Shown piece by piece: positions 35,657 through 47,379 of a DNA stretch of 64,000 bases. Location: contig JAEMBT020000005.1 in assembly GCA_018873245.2 (NCBI GenBank), positions 11,896,001 to 11,960,000 of the forward strand, written 5' to 3'. Numbering within the stretch: position 1 is the stretch's first letter; each line of letters begins with the position of its first letter. The position numbers and the translations under genes were made by a program. Origin of the DNA: Archegozetes longisetosus (lineage: Eukaryota; Arthropoda; Arachnida; Sarcoptiformes; Trhypochthoniidae). Under the pieces are notes generated by a model. It was not told the DNA's origin. It worked only from the letters and a program-made list of their open reading frames with translations, and ran no database searches.

Positions 35657-38299
35657 GATCAGAGATAACATGTTACTTTAAGAGGATTCGGGAAAAGTTT
35701 GAACTCAAATCAGAATATATTAAACTCTCAAAACATTTTTAAGTTTATTCAAAGTTATCGTAATAAAATTAAACTTTCTAGATTAAGAAAAATTTTTCTA
35801 TCTTACATTTGAAAAATCTGTCTTTAACTAAACTTTACTTTAAATAATAAATATAAGATACTATTTCTGAATTTATTTATTAAAAGTTGATGTAAAATAT
35901 TAAAAGATAACACCAATTATTATAACTCTGAAAGAGTATCCGTGAAACTAGCGAAACGCCACACAACTGCAATGCTGCACGTATAGACTAATTTTGAAAA
36001 TTTTCACATTGAAATAAAATTGTTTCTCAGGTTGGAAAAGAAAATTACAAACTACAAAGCAAAATAACATAACCTTCCAAGTGATATCAGCTAAAATACT
36101 CTTTTGACATTAATTTGTCATTTTAAATATGTATTCTTAGCCCCTTTCCTATGAGTAACAGTGCAATTGATCAACTCAAAATTAGAAATCCTTCAAAATA
36201 AGCTCAACTCGTTTTATTATTTAAAAGAAAAGATACTCAATTTAATTTTGAAATGATCAAAATTTCCTATAGAGCTTATTAAAAATTTCAAAAAATAATT
36301 TCGGTTCTTTCATGATGAGATTAGAAAATAACATTCAAGGGTTATATAATCACCGGTGACCCAAAATTTTGTGATGCCAAATAACGCATGAATACATATC
36401 GAGATATGAGTAATTTTCAAGCATTTTATTTTTATAAATGTTTATATCATTGTTATTGACAATTTTGAAAATCGCGATGAAAGCACTATATTTTGTACGG
36501 GTCTGATTCTATTCACCGACAGCCTGTACACCGACACAACTTTTTCAGATTTCATCAATTTTCCTCAGGTCTTAGGAATTTTTAACAAGGTTCATCATCA
36601 ATCATTGCGCACTCAATAGCTACGTATATTTTGATAGTTCGTTATAGTTTGTTAATTTTCCTATAAATCTTATAGAAAATTAATTTTATCCACTCGACAG
36701 CATATTCTACGATACAATTTCTAGTTGACATTTCAATGCACATATAGGATCTATTACTTATATTAAAATTCATGCAATTGTTGAAATTTTCAAGGTTTGC
36801 AAAATCATAACAATTACTCGACTAAGTTGTGGAATTCTATTTAATTAATGTTTAAATTAATTGAAAAAATTTACAGAATGAATCAAACTGTAAATGACTG
36901 TATCGAGCTGCATTAAACTGTAATCAACTCATAATGTCTCAAAAACTTTGAAATATGGGGAAAAAATGATAGAAATCTAAAAATTGGTGAATTCTATAAA
37001 ACAAAGTGTAAACAAATAAGCTGTGGGCGAATAGACAGTCGATGAACAGGGTATTACCCATTTTGTACATAGCGAATAGGGTTTTCAGAATAAGAAATCA
37101 TTTCTTATTTGTATGGAAATACTTGTAGAGGTTTTGATACTGAATTTGATTAGAAAAGCGCAGTCGTCTTCCTTCGAGTTGGGCCTATTCAAATCGTGGT
37201 TTGACTCGATTTCAACTTGCATTGAGCCTACACTAAGACTCAAATTAACTAGATTTTAGAATATCTTACAAGATTCCAGAATTATCTAAATAATCACATA
37301 GGCTTCTAGAATGCCCTAGAAAGTTCAAAAGCATCTTTTATGCTTAATATAGATTCCAATTTGTTCTAATAAATTGAGGTCATACTCGGTTTAGATTCAA
37401 TTTGTGAAACCGCTCAAATAGACTCGACTCGTGCAAAGCAATAGGTACATTTATATCTATGTCAACTTATGTGTAGTTAATAAAAGTATTCTTCAAAAGT
37501 TATTTCTGAAGTTAATTTATTAAAAAATTACCGAAATTCTATTTTCCATTTAGGCAATTCTACGTCTTACAGCTCGGCCCAGACTTCTCACAAGGGATTG
37601 AGATTATTAGTTTTAAGCTCACCAGGTGATAGGCTTTATATCGATATGTGTCACCTGATTTGATAGGGGTGACCACTTCTGGCGAACACCTTTCGTTGAA
37701 AAGATTCAAATTTTAGTCCTTTTCAATTCCTGTTAGAATTCACTTTAAAGTAAAATTGAAATTAGGCTAGTTTTCATTCGAACAAAGTCAGCTTTCATGT
37801 TTAATATAACTCTGAAGCGAAGTTTATACGAAATTCTTTCAAATTCAATTAAAATTTTCTCAATCTTTGTTTTATATAATCAAATATTAATTAGAAATAC
37901 AATAAAAATCTATCATAAAATTACCAAAATTATCAGGAAATTTAAATTTTCATTAAATATTGTTATATTAAATAAAAGTATTCTTAGTTCATTTTGATTA
38001 TAAAGGAAAATGAATTTTTGAGATACTAATGATGGAATGTTTAAACACCGCTTCTTTGGAAATGATATTTTGAGGCGATTATACTGAAAGTATTTCTAAC
38101 ATTCTTTTATCAAGTAGTCTGAAAGTATACAAAGTAAGGGTAATAGAGAAGGGAAAATAGAGAGCTGAGATTCCAAATTATAGTTTAATTTTGTGTATTA
38201 TATTAAATCTATATATTAATAAAGATTGTTAGTTATTAGAGTCTAAGAGTTATTACAGTATATAAAAACCATTCTCACAATATTGAATATTGTAAAGTC
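35657..38299. other. Long AT-rich gap
   Basis: No gene recognised; the frame 37797-37997 is low-complexity Ile/Lys/Asn. Related CACCGAC/CGACTGTC motifs at about 36505-36540 and, inverted, at 37025-37065 may be ends of an old element. Confidence 0.35.
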
Positions 38300-38630
38300 T
38301 GGATCTTTGATAGGAGCGTGTACGAAATCAATTTTAAAATATAAGCACTTTATTAAACATAACCACAATACAATTACATAAGATTTCACAGGATTTTAAC
38401 ACTGAGAGAAAGAGCGAAAAATTTAAGAAAAACATGACATTTTATAGGAACAATAGGCGGGTTAAATTGGAAAATATTTTACAATGATACGTTAAATCTT
38501 ACAAGGTTAATAGCACATTTAGCTAGTATTGGAAAATTGTATAATTAGGACATACTTAGGCAGGTTTTAAGAGTTGAGATATGCTTATTCTCAGCCGTCT
38601 TCATAATTTGTACAGTTGAGACAAGCATGT
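38300..38630 (-). mobile_element. LTR-like fragment
   Basis: On the minus strand: TGTCTCAACTG at about 38625, CCTATAAAATG as a TATA-like box at about 38445, AATAAAG as a polyadenylation signal at about 38350, then TTTCGTACA. It is spaced like U3-R-U5. No TSD or internal region seen. Confidence 0.3.
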
Positions 38631-38807
38631 GAAGATTTCTTTCGTACAAACAAAAAGTAATCTTTAAATCGGTAGTAAATGTTGACATATAAGGTGTTAT
38701 GAAAATTAGAGTTTAGCAATATAGGTTATTACAAAAGTATTATGGTATAGGTCTAATTAAGAAACTAAGACGTTAGTACAATATTTATTTCATACCGGTA
38801 ATATTTT

Positions 38808-38890
38808 GATCGTCAGTCTTTTGATTGTGTTGGTCATTTGATCGTCAGTCTCTTGATTGTCGATCTCTTGATTGTGTCGGTCTTTTGACC
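38808..38890. repeat. Short degenerate tandem repeat
   Basis: About four copies of a unit close to GATCGTCAGTCTCTTGATTGT. It lies at the 3' end of the CGGBP1-like remnant and encodes its RDRQSRD tail. Confidence 0.75.
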
Positions 38891-39480
38891 CAAACCCTAT
38901 TAATACTTTGAACAATAGTGAAACTATTAGCTTTGGACAAATACTCTATATTTATCAAGAATTTAATATTACTCCCAACTTCTGAGTTAAGTGATTCTAC
39001 AATAACATTAGCTACATATCGGCCCATACAATCAGTTGTTTCATCGACTGCTACCCAAATGTACTGATCCATCAGTTCGTGACTTATATGTTGAAAAATT
39101 GCTATTGTATAATTCTTTTAAGTATGATTTTCTCAGAGTTGAATCATCAGGAATTCTGAGTTGTGTGTACTTTTCAATGAATAATTTAAACTTTTGGTTT
39201 AATAGTTTATAAAGGTATATCCATTGATATAAGAAAACAATATTAAACTCTTTTATATCAAGAGTTATCTTGATCGATGACTTCTTGAACCGTGAGTTGC
39301 TTGCCTGGAAATTTTTCAATAAATTTCTGTGACTTTGAGTATTGATGTGTTGTTTTATTTTTTTATCACGATTTACTTTAGTCTCGTGTGACTGACGATA
39401 CAATAAAGATTTTTTTAATATCACATCTGTATTCACTTTGAACGCACCACCGAATTCACGGGCATATTGTCTTAATTTAG
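38845..39480 (-). pseudogene. hAT-derived CGGBP1-like transposase remnant
   Basis: Minus-strand frames 39436-39041 and 39072-38845. The first starts EFGGAFKV-like, then has a KQHINTQSH zinc-finger remnant and a stretch with IEKY..LRIPDDSTLRKSYL. The second has YIWVAVDETTDCMGRYVANV, the hallmark (first catalytic Asp, DETTD) of CGG-triplet-binding-protein-1-like hAT transposases. A frameshift at about 39060 separates them, and the remainder of the catalytic domain is missing. Confidence 0.75.
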
Positions 39481-39962
39481 TTGACTGAGACAGATTGTTT
39501 TGGCATTATTTGAATTTATAGACAAATCTACTAGAATATTTTAAATAGTTCGCAATCATGCGATGTAAATTATCAATACTGATAAATACTTAAAAATACA
39601 TAAATTGCTGTACATTTGAAAGTTTAGAATAACAACATATTTACTAAAATATTTTTTACCTATTAACCCTCGAAATATTGATTTGTATTGATTTATGAAG
39701 TTCGCAAAATACCTTATTTTTATGTTATTAGTATACATATAACTTATTAAAAACACTATCTCCCACCGCTTGAATAATTTTTATATGAAATATTCTTTTC
39801 TTTAGTCATAAATATAGTTAAGTAAAGAGCTATTATTGATGAATAATTTCGATTGGTTTTATTTAAGAAGTACTTTTTTTATAGTCTTTAAGTTGATTAT
39901 AAAGCTTGAATATATATTTCGATTTGTATTTTACCATTGAATTAGAAACCAATAGAGAAATA

Positions 39963-40501
39963 TTAGGGGTACCGGAAAGAAGCCGCGCATTGAATGACAA
40001 ACAATTTTTTTTATTAAACTAATTGTAATTAAATTCTAATCGATTATATATTCGCCATCGTTATCGATGACATCTTCCCATCTCTGTATCAAATTCTTGA
40101 TACCCTGCTCAATTCATCGTTGTCCAATAAAACTGGTCAACCAGATTTCGGGCGATCTTCCAGGCTATAGTCACCTGATCGAAACCTACTGAACCACTCC
40201 TGACATTGACGGACACTCAATACTTGGCCATAGATATCGCAAATATTTCTGGCGGCCACCGTTGCATTAGATCCCCGGCCGTATTCATAAAGTATACAAT
40301 GCCGAATGTGGTTCTTATCGGGTTTGTAGTAAGACATTGGTTTGGACACAATTTTTAAAATAATTTTTCACAAGAAATTAATGGTTAATATTGCAACTTT
40401 CAATTAAGAAATGGAATCGATTTGTAAACAATTGAATTCTGATAATAAATTATGTGCTAATTATGTCCATAAAATGTGCGATTTCTTTCCGGTACTCCTA
40501 A
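39963..40501 (-). mobile_element. Internally deleted mariner, 539 bp
   Basis: Inverted repeats TTAGGGGTACCGGAAAG (left) and the inverse of the right end, TTAGGAGTACCGGAAAG, with TA on both sides (39961-39962 and 40502-40503). Confidence 0.9.
40028..40349 (-). pseudogene. Mariner transposase: N terminus joined to C terminus
   Basis: 40349-40137 encodes the first 70 residues (RHCILYEYGRG, AARNICDIYGQVLSV, WFSRFRSGDYSLED), the mariner helix-turn-helix region. After a junction near 40137 the extreme C terminus follows (QRWEDVIDNDGEYI in another frame), ending at about 40028. All of the DD34D catalytic core is missing. Confidence 0.85.
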
Positions 40502-40585
40502 TAATTAAGATTGAACAAGGTATTTGAAATACAATCACACTCATGGTGTAGACTGAACTCATTGTTAATGGTAATTGAAGTATTA

Positions 40586-41485
40586 CGGTCTTTGACAAAA
40601 CCAACTGACCCGATTTTCTAGGATTTTCAAGTACTAAGAGTTAATGGATTTTAGTGAATTTTAATAAACTACATATTGGGAGGAACATTGTAATAAGTGG
40701 GCGTTAAAATTCCTTTTAAGATAGGCAAGTTATTCAAGTAAACTTTGTCAGAGAGAATTAATGAAAATTTCAAATTATGATGAATGGAAACTAATACAAA
40801 ATTATAAAGATACCTGAGAATTTCGATTTTAAAAAAATATAATTTTTTACCTGAAGGGATAAAATCATGATCTCAACATCAAATTATAGATAATTTGAAT
40901 GTTTATTATAAATTTCACTATAAAGTTCATTTTCTATTTAATACAGTAGTATGTGACCTAATTAACAATTCTACATAATAGATTTATCTAAACTTTGAAA
41001 AGGGCTGAATTGTTATTATGTCGCGAGATCTACTATGCAGAGTTATTAACCAAGTCATATGCTACAGTATTAAATAGAAAATGGGTTTTGGGAAAATTTA
41101 TAAGTATTCAAAATATCTACAATTTGATGTTGAGATCATGATTTTATCCCTTCAGGTATAAAATTATATTTTTTTAAAATCGAAATTCTCAGGTATCTAG
41201 GCTTATAATTCTCGGACAAACGATATTTGAGTAAAACAAAAATTCACGTATCTAATCATTTTTTTATCTAGTTTAGTTTCCATTCATCAGAATTTGAAAG
41301 TTTTCATAAGATTTCTCTGACAGTATTTACTTGAATAACTTGCCTATCTTAAAAGAAATTTCAACACCCACTTATCACATTGTTTTTCCCAATGTGTAGT
41401 TTATTCAAAAAGATCATCAAAATCCATTAACTCTTAGTGCTTGAAAATCCTAGAAAATCGGGTCAGTTGGTTTTGTCAAAGACTG
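40586..41485. mobile_element. 900-bp fold-back element, family CAGTCTTTGACAAAA
   Basis: Arms of about 350 bp start CGGTCTTTGACAAAACC and mirror at the right end (GTTTTGTCAAAGACTG). The same family is nested in the hAT at 56534-57989, with shared ATCATGATTTTATC and GATGAATGGAAAC blocks. Left TA is at 40584-40585; the right duplicate is mutated to CA. Confidence 0.85.
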
Positions 41486-42051
41486 CACAAAGAAAACAGC
41501 ATATGACAGACCAGTGAAGAAATGACTCAATACTTTCGTCTTGATATTTATGCTAATCATTATAAACATATTTACATTCAAACAATAATGATAAAATTTC
41601 GTTTAACATTTTATTGCCATTAAGTTGATTAGATTTTTTCATTAAGCTCAAAGAGCTCAAAGATTAAGTTTAAACACTGAAAATCAATTAAAAATTTCCA
41701 TAAGTTATAGCAACAACTGATGTAAATTCGATCCAATAAGTTTATAAACAAAACATAAGGACTAAATGACCACCTTTCGTAAACTCATTTTAGAATTGAA
41801 CTCATAATAGCCCATAAATTTTTCTTTACTGACAAATGTTCTAAATTTTTATTGCTTCACAATTTTGATTTTGTGTTCTTTATGACATCTGAAGTGATGC
41901 AAAATTAACTTTTCAATTTTCTTCTGATACGATCGAACTTAAGCTTTAGATAGAAACGCTTGATACAATTTTTGATTCAAAAAATTGTCCACAAAATATG
42001 AATTCAAATTAGAAGAGCCAATCTTGTTATGAGAAAACCACATTGAGGACT

Positions 42052-42987
42052 AGTGAATGAAAATGAATACTATGGAATGTGGAATTTAGAAAAATGTGTG
42101 GAATGAAATGGAAGTGGACTGAAAAATTGAAAATTCAGTGGAGTTAGAAGGGAGATGGAATAGGAAAATTTTCACAGATTCCAGGGAATTTTATGGAGTG
42201 AAAATTTTCAGTTCTACATTAAATATATTTATCTAATTTTTTGTCATAAGTTCAATTATTTCTTTATTTTTCTGACTGATATCTACTTCTATCTTACTGT
42301 TTTCAGACATTTTAAATATACTTGAAATCAAAATTTATATAATATTTGGAGGAAGCAAGAGAAATGAAAATAAAACACGTTTAACTCTTAAACAGTAAAA
42401 CGATTTTGATTAAAGATTTCAGTAAAATAGGGTCTTTTTGACCCATCGATTCATTTGGAAAAGTGTGTTATCGTAAGGGTTAGGGTATATAACAGTTAGC
42501 GTGTTTTGTACTTTGTTAGTGTCGTCATCGTTGACGTAATCAGTTTAAGGTTTGAGTAAAAACTAATTTCTTATACAAATTTATCGCCTAAACTCAAATA
42601 GAACTAACTTTAAAGACGATTAAATTTAAATATAAAACTTGTAAATAATAAATTTATTGCTTAATGCGATCTAAATATACTCATTTGAAAATACTACTAG
42701 TTTTATTAACTTTGGAAATTGCATTAAATAATTAAATAAAACAGTTTTTATAGACCTTTGGGTCATTTTGACCCATAAAATATTGTCCTAGGGCTAGTAG
42801 TAATAGAGCTACCAATGATTTATACATTGAAAAACTAATTCGATACTATAGAAGCATATGTAACTTTCATTGTAAAAGTATCTACTATATCATGGAATGG
42901 ATTGGAATGGAATTGGATGGAATAATAACTTTTTTTAATGGACTGGAATGGAAATGGAATTAGAATTTTCCTGATTTTCATTCATTA
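42052..42987. mobile_element. Non-autonomous hAT-like element with GGAATG subterminal arrays
   Basis: 8-bp duplications TTGAGGAC (42044-42051 and 42988-42995). Terminal repeats TAGTGAATGAAAAT (left) and TAATGAATGAAAAT (right, inverted). GGAATG-rich clusters lie inside both ends (42070-42190 and 42893-42960). No transposase. Confidence 0.88.
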
Positions 42988-43222
42988 TTGAGGACCACAC
43001 TCATTATTCACCAAAATTAATAGATATACCTTTGGAAACTCTGTAAGTGTTCTTGAAAATAGGTAACAGAAGGTACTGAATAGGAACATTCAAAGAGAGC
43101 TCACAACTTTTAAATTTCTAACTCTAGTGTATGTTTGCTTCAATACTATTTTCTCTTCAAAACATTCTCGGTACAAAATTTGATTAAATTTAGAATCCTA
43201 AAGATGATTAGTTAATTTTTAC

Positions 43223-43564
43223 TTGAACGAACTTAATCATAAACATTCGATGATAAAAGCTAGTGTGTTTCAGGTTAGTCAAAATATCACACGTTACCTT
43301 TACCTCCTCCACAATGATATGTTCTCTACAAATTGTGACCAGCTAGAAAAGTTCTCAGAAGCAATATTATATAAATTCTATCCATTGATGGTAGGGTATT
43401 CTTCTCTTCCTAATAACATCGTTTCGGAAATCCAATGTTTATGCAAAAATTTTTTCATTATGTATTGTAAAGAACATATTAGAGCTCTGTTACATAATTT
43501 AACACAATATAAACTGCTTTATGCTTTTGTAAGCCGAAATCATTCTTTTTTTTATAGTCAATAA
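43223..43564 (+). CDS. Hypothetical ORF, 113 codons, doubtful
   Basis: An open frame with a reasonable mix of residues (three LC/CK Cys pairs, LHNDMFSTN, LPNNIVSEIQCLCKNFF). An acceptor-like TTTCAG lies at about 43268-43273, so it could be an exon. No family recognised and no neighbouring exons found. Confidence 0.2.
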   Translation: MNELNHKHSMIKASVFQVSQNITRYLYLLHNDMFSTNCDQLEKFSEAILYKFYPLMVGYSSLPNNIVSEIQCLCKNFFIMYCKEHIRALLHNLTQYKLLYAFVSRNHSFFYSQ

Positions 43565-44349
43565 CAAAACTAAATTTCTACAATCTATTTTAAGAGCTTA
43601 AGTACAGGTAGTCTTAGTTAAATAACCTTTATGACGAGATAACTGAATTAAATGTTAATAGAACACGAAATATATTAAAATAGTCAAACGTTCAAATTTG
43701 CTCAGATTTGAATAACTTATAACAATAGAAAATTAGCATTTCATAAGTTTATATATAGATGTTTGTAAATTTTTAGATACATGCATATTTCCACATATAA
43801 TATCTCAAGCTAATAGCGTATTTTCGAACTTTGGCCTCTAGAAGGACACCTAAATTTCGTTCTTTATAATAAAATCATAGAAGATTAAAATTTTTCTATT
43901 GTAATAAAAATTGTATTTCAATTAATACTAAATTACTTTGAAATTTCATTCTGTAGGGCATTCTCAAGTGAATTATCACTTGAACCGTAAAATGACACAT
44001 ATTAATAAATCTGTTTATAAACATTATTCCAGATCTAGATATCTGTTCTATTGATTGCTATTTTAAATTATTTAGTAAAACATCATTTGGTAACCAATTG
44101 TAACACTAATTCACTTGAATAATTATTTATAATGTCCTGTTTTATTTGAATACTAAATTCCATTGAAAATGAAAATGCATATTTAAGTGCAAATGTTCAG
44201 AGCTGACTTCAAGTTTAAAAAATTCAAATTGATTTTATAATAGCAATAATAGTAAAATAATTATTCCCATAGAAACTCATTATGATATCAAACATTGAAG
44301 ACGTTTTTCTCAAAACGCAATTTATAAGAGTTACGACTGTCTAGAACTC

Positions 44350-44477
44350 AACTCTAGAAGAAAAGAAAGAAAAAAAGAAAGAGATAAAGAGATAAAGGGA
44401 TAAAAAGATAAAAAGATAAAGAGAAAAAGATAGGAATAAACAAACGAATAAATAAATAAAGAAACAAAGAAAGAAGG

Positions 44478-44539
<62 letters not shown>
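44350..44539. repeat. Purine-rich tract ending in (GA)n
   Basis: 44350-44480 is AAAGA/GATAAA-rich on one strand, followed by about 55 bp of pure GA. It lies 200 bp upstream of the kinase start. Confidence 0.95.
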
Positions 44540-44541
<2 letters not shown>

Positions 44542-44738
44542 ACTTAAATTTATACGGATGCGATATTATTGAAGCTTATTTACCAGATGGTACAAAATGG
44601 TACCAGATGGCTTTCATGGTACACTGCATGATGTCATCAAACAACAAAACTTTGATCATGCATGAGCATATGATTCTTGCGATGAGCATGAAATAAGTGT
44701 ATTATTAATGTATAATTTTTACAAAATTTAGGTTTAAA

Positions 44739-47289
44739 ATGAACTTAGACTTTATTGAATTACTGACATGGATGATTGCTGGTGAAATGATCAAAGATGA
44801 TGAATCTAAACGTGATGATCACTTCAAGATATTTTTTGAAATATGCAACTTTCTCTCATCACAGTATGATATTGAATTTAAAAGTAAGGGTCCTCTCAGT
44901 GAATCACACATTGGATTAGCAAACAAAATGATCGACTATTATAAGAGCCATTTCGCGCAAGTGTCTCACGATAAGAGTGATTCTGGTGGAGATATCAAGT
45001 TAATCAATCTTGCGTTAATGAATGGCAAATACAATACTGAATTTAGAGAATTAAATATGATTGGAGGAGGATCATTTGGGAACGTGTACAAAGCCCTTAA
45101 TCAACTAGATCATCAAGAGTATACCATTAAAAAAGTGGCATTATACGGTAATCAATACAATAATTATCGTGAATTTTATTATTAATAAATGGAATAAATA
45201 TCAGAGACAAGGCGCGAGAACATTTTGAGAGAGGCCAGATATGGGCAGGAGCGAGTGTGTCACCCAATATTGTGCAATATAAAGCATCATAGACTGAGAA
45301 TATTAATCATGATGAGCGCATCAACGGAGAGAAAATCGATGGCAGATCAGAATCAAGCGAAACTAATGTGAGTCCAGTGATATTTTGTATATTCAAATGG
45401 AATTGTGTGGCATTCACATTGGTGGCAGAGAGATACGAACACTGAAAGATGCAATATCTATAATAAATGATGAACTCAGTCACAAGATTGGTGTTCCCAT
45501 CACAAATATAGGTGCATTTATTGCATCCCACTTTACAGAAGAAATCGTTAGTGGTTTGCATTATTTACATTCATCATCACCTCCAATCATTCATCGCGAT
45601 TTGAAACCCGAAAACATATTCATCGCTGATGGTAGAGGCGGAATTTATATTAAAATCGGTGATTTGGGATTAGCAACATTTCACGGTAAGAGTGATCATC
45701 CTGTAGCATCACAATTTGTAGCATTAGAACATACCTGCGGTCGAGGAACGCATGGATATATGGCACCAGAAGTGCGTCATTCGTCATTGTATACTGAAAA
45801 ATGCGATGGCTACAGTTTGGGATGCATTATGATGGGCTTGTTTTGTATTGATAAACAAAAGTAAGAGGACACTCAAATATAGCTAGAGTCGCACCTCTAT
45901 TATTTTCATCAGCTGTATATATTAAGCATGAGAGCTACATTTTCATTAATGTGAATCGTTTATTTTGTTAGGCTTCCTGAGGCATCTCAGAAATACCATT
46001 GGAAGTTCCAGGACAGATTTGAGCATCGCGCTCTTGGAAAGCGTATTCTAAAGTATATCGGTGTAATTAGGAGTCTGGTACACCCCAATCATGAGATTCG
46101 CACTTCCATTAAAGACGTGATTCAATCCAAAGATAAACGATACTTGGGTGTTAATCACATCGCTGAAACGCAACAATTACGTGAAATGGTCGAGAACGTT
46201 AATATTTTGGGCAAAAACAACATAAATAGACTCTCAGATTATATTGTTATCGACAATCTAAAGATAGAATTGTATCGACAATTGACAGCGATTGAACTGC
46301 AGAAGCAGAGTAGGGCTCTGAGGCAGGTTGCCCGCGCGATGTTGTCTTGGCATGGAGAGGATCAATATAGAGATATATGTGATGCAATTCTAGAGGATAA
46401 AACTGTGTTTAAAACCAACATTAGTGAGCGTTATTTGAAGAATATAATGCGAATTGTTAAACACGCGTTTACGATTCACGCATCGAAGGAGTTTATATCG
46501 AATTTCATTACAATTAATATAGCAAAGTGTTTAAATTTATCTGGCTTCCATAAATATCATTGCATCATCGAGTTATTGGAGAATACCTACGGACAGCGAG
46601 ATATGATTCCATGGGTTAGTGAAATACAAGATTTATACGCATTTCATACATCTATACAGCATAAACGTGATCTAATAATTTTGATATATTTTTTTCCGAG
46701 TCCTAATCATCCACTGTACAAACCCTCATCATCCGATTGCAAAGAAATTTTAAACGTACTGAACAACAATAACATAAGTTCCACCATTGTTGAGATGAAG
46801 GATCAAATCCAAAACAAAATCATTAACTCTAACAGTGAGTACCTTTACCTTCACAATCATGATGACAATCATCTGAAACAGATTAGATCAGTGATCCACG
46901 ATCAAAATGCATTTTGCTATGTGTCGAATAATAATAAGAAATTTCTCATTTGTTATGCAAATTTATCATTTAATGTTCAATGTGTATATGCCGCAAAAAT
47001 TGGCTCATTCTTGTGTGCAATTTTCACTTTCTTCACTGACAGCGCACAAGTGTCCCCTTACCGCATAACCTCTGTACCATTGTTAAGAAAGTTAGTTGAC
47101 TATAGAATTATTAAATACAATATCAGCGAACCTACTCAAGATGATCACGAAAACTCCTTTGTCGCAGAAAACGTAGAGAATAGATTCTATGAGCACTCGA
47201 AAGTGTATACCACACGTCGAAGTAAAAGGAAATGTGAGGAAAGGAAATCGCAGTTCTTGAAAGGACACCGAAATTTCGAAAGCATATAA
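44739..47289 (+). CDS. eIF2alpha-kinase-like Ser/Thr kinase with a long unrecognised C-terminal region
   Basis: Exons 44739-45168, 45205-45860 and 45972-47289; introns are 36 and 111 nt and phases join. The Gly-rich loop IGGGSFGNVYKAL starts at residue 108, the beta3 lysine is in YTIKKVAL (131-132), and the helix-C segment NILREA follows the mini-intron. A hydrophilic insert sits before YIQMELC, as in the PEK/GCN2 group. The catalytic HRDLKPENIF is present, DFG is replaced by DLG, and YMAPE is intact. About 400 residues follow the kinase without a domain I recognise. Lesions in exon 2: a missing C in a CCC run near 45265, TAG at 45290-45292 where a Trp (ASWTE) is expected, and a missing T near 45380. 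Substrate eIF2alpha is inferred from kinase similarity only. An extra 5' exon is possible (acceptor-like TTTAG before 44732). Confidence 0.82.
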
Positions 47290-47379
47290 ATGCAATTATC
47301 AATTAGATGACACTTATATCATTTTATGATTCATACATTAGTCAATAATTGTTGACACTCTTACTTTAGTTTTTTAATT

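Noticed and set aside
38808-38890. CRISPR-like short repeats
   Set aside because: Units are contiguous and degenerate without spacers, in a eukaryotic transposon remnant.
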